The notes under the pieces: model-generated
What the model was told of the DNA's origin: nothing
The model's database searches: none
Seen by the model: only the letters and a program-made list of their open reading frames with translations
Made by a program: the position numbers and the translations under genes
In this document: one piece after another, positions 25,802 to 36,760 of the stretch
How positions within the stretch are numbered: the first letter of the stretch is position 1
How the letters are laid out: the number at the start of each line of letters is the position of its first letter
DNA from: Tanytarsus gracilentus
Lineage: Eukaryota > Arthropoda > Insecta > Diptera > Chironomidae
Assembly: GCA_038502055.1 (NCBI GenBank)
Contig: JAXRKN010000045.1
Location: 7,553,501-7,617,500, forward strand
Reading direction: 5' to 3'
Length of the DNA: 64,000 nt

Positions 25802-27035
25802 ATGAAGTTAATTTTTCTAATCATTTCACTCTTCAGCGTTTCTCACGCTCAAACCACCGGTGATGTAAAATTTTATTTTCTTGGTACAAGCCTTACTGAC
25901 TTCAAGATAGTGACCACTGGATCTGGATTTTTAACGGTCAAAAATACAGAATATTACAATCCAATTAAAGGAACAGCAATATATTTTCATGGATACCAAA
26001 GTAATTTCACATCAGCAGACGTGCAGACAATCGCGAAAGCTTATTTGGAGAGAGGCGATCAGAACGTGATCATGGTTGATTGGGGAAAATTTACTAATTC
26101 AAATTTTATAGCACTCGTGCAAAGTATGCCAAGCGTAAGACTTTAAATACTCGCAAAAAAGAATTAAGTAAAACTTTTCTCTTCAGGTTGCCGTTTTTGT
26201 CACCAACATTTTAAATGAAATGAAAAATCTTGGTCTTGACTTGGCGAAAGTTCATATTATTGGTTACAGCGCGGGTGCACAACTTGCCGGCATGATTGGA
26301 ACTAATTTCAAGACAACTAAAAATTTCTCATTTTGCAGAATCACTGGATTGGGTGAGTTTAAAAAAATTGTGACAATTTTTATAAAAAAAATATTTTTTG
26401 ATAATTTTCAGATCCGGCTGGTAAGTTTAAAATTTATAAAATAATTTTACAAATATTTCAGTGATATTTATCAGGTCCATTCTTCTTGGATGATGATACA
26501 AGTTTTCAAAATTGTCCGATTACGATGCCTGAACTTGGAAGAAATGACGCAAAGTAATTGCAAGAAAATCTTTTAAAATTTTATTTTTTAAATATTTCCT
26601 TAAAAAAGTTTGGTAGACATAATTCATACGGACTCGAATGCACTTGGATACGCAAATAAAGAATCTGGTCATATTGATTTTTGGCCAAACGGTGGAAAAA
26701 TACAAGCCGGCTGTCTTTGGTCATGCTTTAGTGGTAAGCCATTTGTTAAATTTAATTATTTTTCTAAATTTTGTACTTTTTCATCTCTAGAAGGTGCAAG
26801 TTGTCTTTCATGTAGTCACTCACGCGCCTGGATATTTTATGCAGAATCCTTAATAAATGTAGCTGGTTTTAATAATCGATTCTTAGCAAAGCAATGTCCG
26901 GTCGGTGCTACCGAATTCACCGGAACCAATTGCGTTGGACCAACAACAAAACTTATGGGTTATTTTATGAATAAACTGGTTCAGTTGGTAACTGTACAAA
27001 CTTTGGAACTACATTCATTGGAAATTTCTTTTTAG
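25802..27035 (+). CDS. secreted lipase, copy 1 (frameshifted C-terminus)
   Basis: Pancreatic-lipase/phospholipase A1-type esterase. Exons 25802-26134, 26187-26352, 26412-26420, 26475-26553, 26609-26733, 26791-27035; 318 aa as read. A signal peptide (MKLIFLIISLFSVSHA) precedes QTTGDVKF. The triad is present: Ser139 in GYSAG, Asp167 in GLDPAG, His247 in CSHSRAW. It is nearly identical to copy 2 up to GYFMN, where one base is missing near 26971. That shifts the frame and replaces the last conserved block, including a Cys, with about 20 unrelated residues and an early TAG. A ~510-bp insertion sits at the position of the old stop codon. The upstream region lacks the TATA box seen in copies 2 and 3. 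Either a young pseudogene or a shortened variant; I favour loss of function. An upstream in-frame ATG at 25742 would hide the signal peptide and is less likely. Confidence 0.8.
26412..26420 (+). other. 9-nt microexon of lipase copy 1
   Basis: ATCCGGCTG between ATTTTCAG and GTAAG. It supplies two bases of the catalytic Asp codon, then Pro-Ala and the first base of Gly (GLDPAG). Skipping it would keep the frame but remove the catalytic Asp motif. The same microexon occurs at 28792-28800 and 30681-30689. Confidence 0.85.
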
Positions 27036-27070
27036 AGACAAATTCGCAGAGTCCTTACTCAAAGACATTA

Positions 27071-27580
27071 GATTACACGCAAGACGCGTGTATAAAGTAC
27101 GCGAGAGAGTTTTCTCCAATCGAGCTGAACTTTGGATATTATTGTGACCTAATTGTGACTATTTGTGACTCACTCTCAGTTTTTTTTGAGTTTTGGACAT
27201 TTCAAAATTTTGAGCTTACTTACGCGTACTTTATGAAAAGTGTGCGAGAGAATCTTTGAAAATTGATTTTATTTTAAATGTTTTTATGTTAATTGATGGC
27301 ATTTTTTGTGACCACTTATTACATGTTAAAAGTTTTTGAATTTGATCAATTGTCAAAAAGTTAGAGCTAGTTCAAATTTGAGAGCTGACAGACGCTTTTT
27401 CTCTCGCGTACTTTATGAAAAGTAAGCAAGAGAATTTTTCAAAAATATTTTTGCATTTTCTTTTAGCATTTATTTTAACTATTTTTGACGTTCAAAAAGT
27501 TTTGAGATCAGATTGATAGTCATAAAGTTATGCGATTTTGATTAAGCGCGTCAATAAAATTTTTTTTCACAAGAGTAAAA
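27071..27580. mobile_element. ~510-bp insertion after lipase copy 1
   Basis: Found by comparing the 3' flanks of copies 1 and 2: sequence matches up to GACAT, then again from about TAAGA, with roughly 510 bp extra in copy 1. The extra DNA contains CGCGTACTTTAT at 27223-27234 and 27405-27416 and its complement at 27092-27103, each next to GAGAGAA-like sequence. No clear terminal repeats or target duplication were found, so its class is unknown. It moves the shared AATAAA (27628-27633) about 600 nt from the stop. Confidence 0.55.
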
Positions 27581-28124
27581 TTTTCAGGTAAGACTTTGAT
27601 TTTTTAAATTGAATTTTATTGAAAACAAATAAAAATTTGATAATTTGAAAACGAATCCAAACTTTTTATCATTTTTCAAAGTGAGGAATTAAAAAATAAT
27701 TTTTAAATTTTTTTTAATTTCTATAAAAAATAAAAGTTTTAAATGAACTCGTATGAACTCTTATAAAATTCACGCTTTTTGAAAAAAATTATAATTTTTT
27801 ATTAGTCTATTCAATTTCAGAGTGTCAAAAGAAAAAGTTCTCTTGATTTTAGATTTTTTAAATTTTAAAAACTTTAAGAAATTTATAAGTAAAAAATTAA
27901 ACAACGAATGAAGCAATTATTTTTATTAAGTTTTAAAATTGATCGTAGATAAATTTTTGCAGTTAGTGATACAAATTTATATCCGCTTTTGCATCCTTTT
28001 ATCCAGACTTTTATTTTTAAAATTAAGTTAATTCATCTGTTTTATTTTAATTACGTGAATTGAAGAGAAAAAATTTCAAACTACGTCAATCGAACGATAA
28101 ACATCTTACGGATCTAATTTTTAT

Positions 28125-28162
28125 TATATAAATTCAACATTTTATCTTATTTCTTATCAGTT
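28125..28162 (+). promoter_or_regulatory. TATA box and initiator of lipase copy 2
   Basis: TATATAA at 28125-28131 and TCAGTT at 28157-28162. If the A of TCAGT is +1 (28159), the TATA box starts at -34, close to canonical spacing. The predicted 5' UTR is then only 16 nt before the ATG at 28175. Both motifs are shared with copy 3. Confidence 0.6.
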
Positions 28163-28174
28163 CAATTCAAAACG

Positions 28175-29449
28175 ATGAAGTTAATTTTTCTAATCATTTC
28201 ACTCTTCAGCGTTTCTCACGCTCAAACCACCGGTGATGTAAAATTTCACTTTCTTGGTACAAGCCTTACTGACTTCAAGATAGTGACCACTGGATCTGGA
28301 TTTTTAACGGTCAAAAATACAAAATATTACAATCCAATTAAAAGGACAGCAATATTTTTTCATGGATACAAAAGTAATTTCACAGAAGCAGCCGTGCAGA
28401 CAATCGCGAAAGCTTATTTGGAGAGAGGCGATCAGAACATGATCATGGTTGATTGGGGAAAATTTACTAATTTAAAATTTATAGCACTCGTGCAAAGTAT
28501 GCCAAGCGTAAGACTTTAAATACTCGCAAAAAAGAATCAAGTAAAACTTTTCTCTTCAGGTTGCCGTTTTTGTCGCCAATATTTTAAATGAAATGAGATT
28601 TCTCGGTCTTGACTTGACGAAAGTTCATATTATCGGTCACAGCGCGGGTGCACAACTCGCCGGCATGATTGGAACTAATTTCAAGACAACTAAAAATTTC
28701 TCATTTTGCAGAATCACTGGATTGGGTGAGATGAAATTTTTGTAAATTGTGACAATTTTTATACTAAAAATATTTCTTTAATAATTTTCAGATCCGGCTG
28801 GTGAGTTTAAAATTTATAAAATAATTTTACAAATATTTCATTGATATTTATCAGGTCCATTCTTCTTGGATGATGATACAACTGTTCAAAATTGTCCGAT
28901 TACGATGCCTGAACTTGGAAGAAATGACGCAAAGTAATTGCAAGAAAATCTTTTAAATTTTTTTTTAAATATTTCTTTAAAAAAGTTTGGTAGACATAAT
29001 TCATACGGACTCGAATGCACTTGGATACGCAAAGAAAGAATCTGGTCATATTGATTTTTGGCCAAACGGTGGAAAAATACAAGCCGGCTGTCGTTGGTCA
29101 TGCTTTACTGGTAAGCCATTTTTCAAAAATTTAATATATTTTTTAAATTTATACTTTTTCATCTATAGAAGGTGCAGGTTGTCTTTCATGTAGTCACTCA
29201 CGCGCCTGGAGATTTTATGCAGAATCCTTAATAAATGTAGCTGGTTTTAATAATCGATTTTTAGCAAAACAATGTCCGGTCGGTGCTACCGAATTCACTA
29301 GAACCAATTGCGTTGGTCCAACAACAAAACTTATGGGTTATTTTATGAATAATGCTGGTTCAGTTGGTAACTGTGCAAATTTTGGCACTACATTTATTGG
29401 AAATTTCTTTTTAGAGACAAATTCGCAGAGTCCTTACTCAAAGACATAA
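28175..29449 (+). CDS. secreted lipase, copy 2 (intact)
   Basis: Intact member of the tandem lipase trio, 330 aa. Exons 28175-28507, 28560-28725, 28792-28800, 28855-28933, 28986-29110, 29169-29449. Predicted signal peptide ends at SHA-Q (residue 16). Catalytic residues are Ser139 (GHSAG), Asp167 (GLDPAG) and His247 (CSHSRAW). Cys pairs near 242/245 and in the C-terminal half suggest disulphides as in secreted lipases. It lacks the long C-terminal PLAT domain of pancreatic lipase, as usual for insect neutral lipases and PLA1-like enzymes. The substrate (triglyceride or phospholipid) cannot be told; a digestive or salivary role is inference. The coding sequence is almost identical to copy 1, while the upstream flank matches copy 3. 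AATAAA follows at 29486-29491. Confidence 0.92.
28792..28800 (+). other. 9-nt microexon of lipase copy 2
   Basis: Same nine bases as in copy 1, between ATTTTCAG and GTGAG. It carries two bases of the Asp167 codon, then Pro-Ala. Flanking exon lengths (166, 79 and 125 nt) are identical in all three copies, which supports the model. Confidence 0.85.
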
Positions 29450-29999
29450 GATTTTAAATTTTTAAATTGAATTTTATTGAACACAAATAAAAATTTGATC
29501 ATTTGAAAACTAATCCAAACTTTTTTATCATTATTCAAAGTGAGCAATTAAAAAATAATTTTTTAAGTTTTTAATTGTTATAAAAAATAAAAGTTTTATT
29601 AAATGAACTCTTAAAAAATTCACGTTGTTTGAAAAAATGATAATTTTTTTGTTAGTTTATTCAATTTATTCTCTTCATTCAATTTCTTTTTAAGCGAATT
29701 TCAGAAAAAGTTCTCTAGACTTTAGATTTTTTTAATTTTTAAAAACGTTAAGAAATTTATAAGAAAAAAAATTAAACAACGAATGAAGCAATTATTTTTA
29801 TTAAGTTTTAAAATTGATCGTAGATAAATTTTTGCAGTTAGTGATACAAATTTATATCCGCTTTTGCATCCTTTTATCCAGGCTTTTATTTTGAAAATTA
29901 AGTTAATTCATCTGTTTTATTTTGATTACGTATATTGAAGAGAAAAAATTTCAAACTACGTCAATCGATCGATAAACATCTTACGGATCTAATTTTTAT

Positions 30000-30038
30000 C
30001 ATATAAAATGAACTTTTTTTACTTATTTCTTATCAGTT
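30000..30038 (+). promoter_or_regulatory. TATA box and initiator of lipase copy 3
   Basis: TATAAAA at 30002-30008 and TCAGTTC beginning at 30033 (A at 30035 as +1), giving TATA near -33. This agrees with copy 2 and implies a 5' UTR of about 16 nt before the ATG at 30051. Confidence 0.6.
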
Positions 30039-30050
30039 CAAGTCAAAGCG

Positions 30051-31419
30051 ATGAAGTTAATTGTTCTAATCATTTCACTCTTCAGCGTTTCTCACGCTCA
30101 AACCACCGGTGATGTAAAATTTTATTTCATCGGAACAAGTGCGACTGACTTTCGCATGCTGACCGCTGGACCTCAGTTTTCAACTATTAAGAATACAAAT
30201 TATTACAATCCAACAAGGAGAACTGCACTTTATTTCCATGGAGCACAGGAAAAATTCGCTTCGACATCACCGATAGTCAATGCATACGTCCAGAGAGGTG
30301 AACACAATATAATTTATGTTGATTATAGCACCATGATTGGACCATTTAATAACGCCACGAGAGTTGGTTACTACTTGAAAGCTGTTCAAAATCTGCCAAA
30401 GGTATAAAAAGTCAAAATTTTTAAAAAGTTCTTTACAAAAATTAATTTTTTGCACAGACAACAATTTTTATCGCCAACATTTTGAATGAAATGAGATGTC
30501 TCGGTCTTGATTTGACGAAAGTTCATATTATTGGCTACAGCCTCGGTGCACAACTCGCCGGCATGGTTGGATCAAATTTTAGAACTACCAAAAATTTCTC
30601 ATTTTGTAGAATTACTGGATTGGGTGAGATGAAATTTTTGTAAATTGTTAAATTTTTTAACATGCAACTTTAATTTTCAGATCCGGCTGGTGAGAAAAAA
30701 TGAGTTAAAAATATTTTCGTGGTAAAAAATATCTAACTAATATTTTTATTAGGTCCTCTATTTTTAAACGATTCAACGACAGTTACTGATGGATCAATTA
30801 TCATGCCTGAACTCGGTCAAAGTGATGCAAAGTAAGAAATTTTTGTTTTTAAAGTTTTTATAATTTTTTCTTGTAAAAAAATAGATTTGTTGACGTCATT
30901 CACACATCAATGGGCGGACTTGGTACAAGTGGTAGTTGGGGTCATGCTGGATTTTATGTCAATGGTGGAAGGTCTCAACCAGGATGTGGATTGCTGAACT
31001 GTTTTGTTGGTAAGAGAATTTTAATATTTAATTTCAGCTACGAAAAAAGAGACAAAAACGCGCACGTCCATGCAGAGTGCTACCTATTTATCATCTATCT
31101 ATCTATTAAAGACATAAAATTTAATTAATTTCATTGTTTAGAGGGATGGCCTGAATGTATTGATTGCAGTCATACACGAGCCTTGAAATTCTATTGCGAG
31201 TCAGTCACCAGAAAATACACCGGTTTGCCATTTGATGCAAAGCTTTGTCCAGCAGGAGCAACAAACTTCACTAAAGAAAATTGTGTCGGACCTAAATCAC
31301 TTTCAATGGGATACTATGCAAGCAATTGGGGTGGCTCCATTGGTCTATGTTCTGCTCGTAGTGGCTATGAAGCCTACTTTGTTGAGACAAACTCTCAACC
31401 AAATTATTCAAAATCATAA
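30051..31419 (+). CDS. secreted lipase, copy 3 (diverged, intact)
   Basis: 335 aa lipase. Exons 30051-30401, 30458-30623, 30681-30689, 30753-30831, 30885-31009, 31142-31419. It shares the signal peptide and the exon frame with copies 1 and 2, but the mature protein is clearly diverged. Catalytic triad: Ser145 (GYSLG), Asp173 (GLDPAG), His254 (CSHTRA). A longer exon 1 adds six codons in the region between the first beta strands. The C-terminal block ends SQPNYSKS, matching the SQSPYSKT end of copy 2. AATAAA lies at 31472-31477. The Leu after the nucleophile is the common lipase form; Ala in copies 1 and 2 is also known. Function is as for copy 2. Confidence 0.92.
30681..30689 (+). other. 9-nt microexon of lipase copy 3
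   Basis: ATCCGGCTG, identical to the microexons of copies 1 and 2 although surrounding introns differ in length and sequence. Conservation of a nine-base exon in a diverged copy shows it is old and under constraint. Confidence 0.85.
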
Positions 31420-31812
31420 AAAATTTTGTATGATTTTTGTTTGAAAGTTTAACGAATTTTTAAAATATTTGAATAAAATTTTTTAATTCTGCAACAGAAA
31501 ATGTAAAATCCAATTTTCACACAACATCGTGATTTCACGTTGCGTGCCTCGAGTGTGTAAAGATTAAACGCTCATTTATGCTATTTTCGTTTAATTAAAT
31601 GAAGAGAGCTGATGCGATTAATTTGATGTTGTTGCGAGGCAATTAACACTGACAATGAGAGAACATACAAAATAACTCAATTTAAAGGTTTCAACAAATT
31701 TTATTCATGCTGCAACAATTTATTTGAAATAATTGAAATTTTGTATGTGTGACAAACTCAAAATCAATTCAATAATAAATTCAAATCGCATCGCGTGAAA
31801 TAAAATTGAAAT

Positions 31813-33351
31813 TTAAAACGCTTCGTTCATGGGTCGTATGAGAAGTTCACAAATTAGAACGTGAGGTGGTGTGCCGAGGAGATAAATTATCGCATCGGCG
31901 ATATCTTTGGAGCACAAATGAGGAAAACCTTTCCACACATCAAGGGCAGCTTCGGTAGAAAGTTGTTGTCCAGTGGCTTCGCCTAATATTTCCGTCTTAA
32001 CAGCACCGGGACTGAGAGACTGCAATTAATTCGAAATTAATAGTCAATTATCGACATGTGTGCGTGGGTGGTGATTAGTGGATTAAATGAAAATTACGTC
32101 ACAAAAATATTTATTAAATATTGAGTGCAGATTTTTTTCTGTGACATCACTCACCGTGACCTTGATATTCAATTTGCTTCTGATGAACTCTTGACGATGC
32201 TGCTCGGCCATTGCGGTCACTGCAAATTTGCTCGCCGAATAAATTCCATAAGAGTCGCGATCAGCATGAAATGGCAAAAAGTGGCCGACGATGCTGTTGA
32301 TGTGAATGATGTGTCCATCAACATTTCTCTCCTTAATCGACTTCACCGCCTCTCTTGTACAGAAAACCAAGCCCAATAAATTGGTATCAATTACTGAACG
32401 CATTTTATCTGAATTGTCAGCGTCCGTCAAAGTGCCCGTTCGAAGAATTCCAGCATTGTTGATTAAACTGACAAAGAGAGCATTTTTAAATTAAATTTCT
32501 AGCGTTAAAAATTTTCTTACACATCAATTCCACCAAATTTCTCGACAATGTCTTTGAATACTTTTAAAATGTCATCCTCCTTTGAGACATCGCATCGCAT
32601 CGCGTGAAAATTCTTCTTCTCATCATCTGACAATTGATTCCTTAGCTCTTGTACTCTCTCGACACGACGTGCTAAGCCAACAGTAATGAAGCCATTTTTA
32701 CATAACTCTACGACTGTCGCTGCGCCAATGCCACTACTGCCGCCTGTCTGTAAATTGAAGAAAATTGTCTTTGCAACTTGAGCGCGTATCATTATTGAAA
32801 ATAATTTGACTTTTTTGTATATATTTTTTGAGATCAGTATGGGGATTATGACTTGGAGCATTTGGAGTGATTCCGAAAAATTGGCATTAAAAATAGACGC
32901 ACGAGCTCAGCGTGAGGGTTCATATTGATAATAAAGAAATTCTTGTATACACAAGTGATATCTTAACAAAATTATTTTCGCTTTTTAAAAATACTTTTTT
33001 AGTCACAAAATAAATTTTAAATTTTTTGTTTCGATTACAGGAAAAATTTTCATCCCTTGTCAATATATGGCTCATTCAGTCATGTCAAGGTTAAGCTTCT
33101 GTTGCCTAATGACCTTACTAGAATTAGGTAAAATTACTGACCGAATGGAACCCCCTACGAGCATTTCTTCTTCTTTTTATTCGCTTTTGAAGGATATCAA
33201 AAATATTTCACGACAGATTCCAATCAAGTCATAAATAAAGCATCACAAAATTCCATCGATAAAAACTTTGATAATAAAAATAATTAATTAATGCTTATTG
33301 AACTCTTACCACAACAGCGACTCGACCTTTCCAGCGTGCTATTCCTGTCAT
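31813..33351 (-). CDS. classical short-chain dehydrogenase/reductase
   Basis: NAD(P)-dependent oxidoreductase of the classical SDR family, 262 aa. Minus-strand exons 33310-33351, 32521-32747, 32155-32467, 31813-32019; frames join without error. N-terminus MTGIARWKGRVAVV leads into the Rossmann dinucleotide motif TGGSSGIG (15-22). NNAG is at 93-96, catalytic Ser148 and the YSASK motif (Tyr166, Lys170), then SPGAVKTE after the last intron. Size and motifs fit the insect group called farnesol dehydrogenase-like or DHRS11-like; members act on juvenile-hormone precursors, retinoids or steroids, so the substrate is open. TTTATT at 31700-31705 or 31719-31724 (AATAAA on the coding strand) could end the transcript. 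It runs tail-to-tail with lipase copy 3. Confidence 0.93.
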
Positions 33352-36300
33352 TACTGCAGAAAGTTCGAAAATTAAAAGAAATATTTGTGTGATGGCTCGA
33401 ATGCGATAAACGAGAATGAAATAAATTTTGAAAGTTAGAATTTCTTATCGAAGGGATGGCAAGAGTGACAAAAATAATTAATAGAAAATTTTAATTTATC
33501 TTATCAGTAAAATAACTAAATCAATATTTTAAAAATTTTATGGCAATCCCCTCAGATTAATGTGAGAATGTACGGACAGCTGATAAAAAATTCTGTAATT
33601 TATTTATATTTTGTGATTGTATTCGTAGATGTATGATGATACGGCGTTTCTACAAGGCCATTCATAGAATGGAATATTTTTTACTTTCTTCGAGTTTATT
33701 CTTTTTTTTTCAGAATCTTCATTTATAATTTATCACATTAGGTTTTATCGAAATTATTTTTGGCATCGTCATACGTGTGAAATGAAATTGAAATGGGTCA
33801 CGAAAAAGTTAGAGACGGCATGGGAGAAAATTATCTCATTAACGCAAGAGTTCATCTATGTATGTATGTATGATGGTCTGTCGACACGTATTCAATGATT
33901 CTATCTCCATTTATTAAAGTTAATGACAAGGGATGGTAATTTAGAAAAATTGATGAAGTTTTAATGGAAAAAATTATTTAATGTTGAAAATATTATAGAG
34001 AAAAATATGTAAAAAATCTCAATTTGATGGATTATAAGCAAAATCCGAAGTATATCTGACATTAAATCCTTCATGATACGAAGGAAACTTTACGTGTGAT
34101 TTCTGTGACATTTTGACATTAATTGTTACATATAGTTTTTGTGGGTAGTTTCACCTTTCCATAATCAGACAACAAAAAAGTGTAAACATGGTTAATCAAT
34201 GTCATAAATATCAAATTCTATGTGTGTGAAAAACTTTCTCGTTGGCTTCTATTTCTCCGAAATTAAATTAGCAGATTGAAGACTTTTTGTTCGATTAAAA
34301 GGAAACTTAATAACGATAACCACACTATAAGGGGTTCAAAGATTAATTAAGTTATTTGGTCAAAACACTCTGGTGAAGGATAAATAATCCAATCGAGAGC
34401 AGAGAAATGTGCCTAAAATTTATTTAATTAATTTAAAAAGTTTTGTATGAAGACATTAAAAATTGTGGGGTTAAAATAAATTTATCTTATTTCAATTAAA
34501 TCTTGACAACTAAAATTTAGGACATGAAAATTAATTTTTCACTAAATTCATGCTTGTGAGTATTTGGAAGAACTCACATCAGTCGTTGGAGATATTTTTG
34601 AATATGAAACATAATTTCTACTCTAAATGCCATAAAATTAATTCCCATGCTAATATCTGAAGTTACTTAGGGGTTTGTTTATAAATTTTGTCACATACTC
34701 ACATAGTAATTAGTGCCTTGACTTAATTAATTTTAATTTTTCATAAACTAAAAAATAATTTAAGGTTAAAAACGTGACAAATTTTTGAAATAATCCACCA
34801 CTTATAATTCATAAGCATATCTTGACTTACTTAATTATTATTAGGAAGATAAAGTAGAAGGAAATTTACTGGTAAAACTTGAATTTTGATCTCTTGATGA
34901 GAATCAATTTCTATCATAACTAATTTTGATTTAATTTGGTTTTTTAAAGGTCGAAATTTGCTGGCTAAATTAGTTCTTTATTGTTTGATGAGATTGAAAT
35001 CCATAAAATAAAAATACAAATTAAAAACCTTTCAACATTTGCCGTGAAAAATTTAATTAAACTTTTTCATTTTGATTAAATTAAACTTTTATTATTGAAC
35101 TGAGACAATCACGAACACGTGGGGACAGAAAATAATTGCAAAGAAAGAAAAATTAATTGAAGCAAAAAGTTTGGAAGTAGAATGTGATGAGGATTAAGAA
35201 AAAGCGTGCAAAATTCATTGAATGTTGACAATCGAAGACAATCTGAATTTATATAGATTTAATGAAAAACAACTTTCCTGGAAATTTTTTAAATTTAAAA
35301 TAAAATTCCCTTCATTTCGTTTCATTTTGAAAATTTCATTTCTAGAAAATTGCTATCAAAACTTTTCTCCAAACTCAATTTAAAAGTTTTTCAATTGTCA
35401 ACACCTTGATTGTGCAGTGATAAGAAAAACTTAAATTGCATCTTTTTTATCCTTGAACTTTTTTTAAAAACTTTATGTAATAGTTTTAACTTTTTTTGAA
35501 ATTACTATCGAAGAAAAATTACGAAGAAATTATTAAGAAATTACAAACAAATTACGAAATTCATGTCATTAATTTTACATTTTAAAGATTAAAAATTTGA
35601 TTTAAAATTTTTTTAGGTAATTTGCTGCATTTGATAAAAATTTGTCGAGCAGCTTGCAGATAAGTTTTTAAAATCTGTTTCATATATTATTTCTAATTAA
35701 ATTAAGCGATAAATTCATTTTGCAACGATGACTTAAAAAAATCACGCTTAAGGGAAATCTCGACAAAATTAATTTTTTATGTCGTCACACATGAAATTTT
35801 TCATTCAAATTCAATTTTCTCTTCCGCTTTGCAGCGATGCGCACTTTATAGAAATTACTCCATGGATGAAAAAAGACAATGCTGCATATGGGTTGTGTAC
35901 ATACACCGAACCTTGAGGACTTTCTCGTTTAACATCTTTTGTGAGACAACAAAATGAAATTTGCGAAGTCAATAAAATTTTCTTGTGAACATCCGGCGGA
36001 ATTTATGAGAAAGAGATCTTTCTTTTTTGGGTTTTATTGTTTTTCCTTGTAAGGGTTTACGTGGGAGTAAGTGAGGAAATGTTTCAGAAATCGATCAAAA
36101 TTTAAGAATTTTCTAGTATTTATTTAGAATAAAAAAGCAACAAAATTTTGCATCTCAGAGAATATATTTTTTTAATCTAACCAGACATAAATTCAAACAT
36201 ATGCATGAATGTTTTGCAGAAAATAGAAAATTTATCTCACATTAGCATCTTCATGCACACATCCTGCACTTTGTAGAAATTCAACGGATAGTCAGTCAAC

Positions 36301-36760
36301 GAAAGAATTTATTTAAAGTTGTTTGAGCACAAAAATTAAAAGATTTAAATAAAAATTTTGAAACTCCATAAAAGTTTTTATTTTTTAAACATTTTTATGG
36401 TCAGCCTAAAGAAACAGCAAAGCAAATAGTGGCAAAGTGTCAGTTTTCATAATTCCCCACTCAACTTGTTTGAAATCTGTCCGAAAAAGTGAATCAGTTC
36501 AGTTGTCAGCATGCGGACGTTTTTTGTGTGCGAAAGAAAATTTGTGAACAGGTTGTTATGGCGTGCAGATTTTCGAGAGCAATTTAGACAATTGCGTTAA
36601 CCAGGTGATGAATTTTCGATGATGTCTATTGGAATTTATATCAATCATTGTAAATGTCAGTGTGGATGAGCAATATGTGGATTAAGAGTGGTGTTTATAG
36701 TGAAAAATGTGCTCGTCATTTTTTAAAAAAATGTTTCAAAACCCACACGTGGGTGTTGCC
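33352..36760. other. intergenic, SDR to composite repeat
   Basis: About 3.4 kb of AT-rich DNA with no supportable gene, RNA or transposon. A GTAT microsatellite of a few units lies near 33855-33870. Confidence 0.6.

Noticed and set aside
36486..36520. Possible core promoter with TCAGTT and CGGACGT
   Set aside because: Spacing between the two motifs does not fit the canonical +28 to +33 DPE position and no gene follows.
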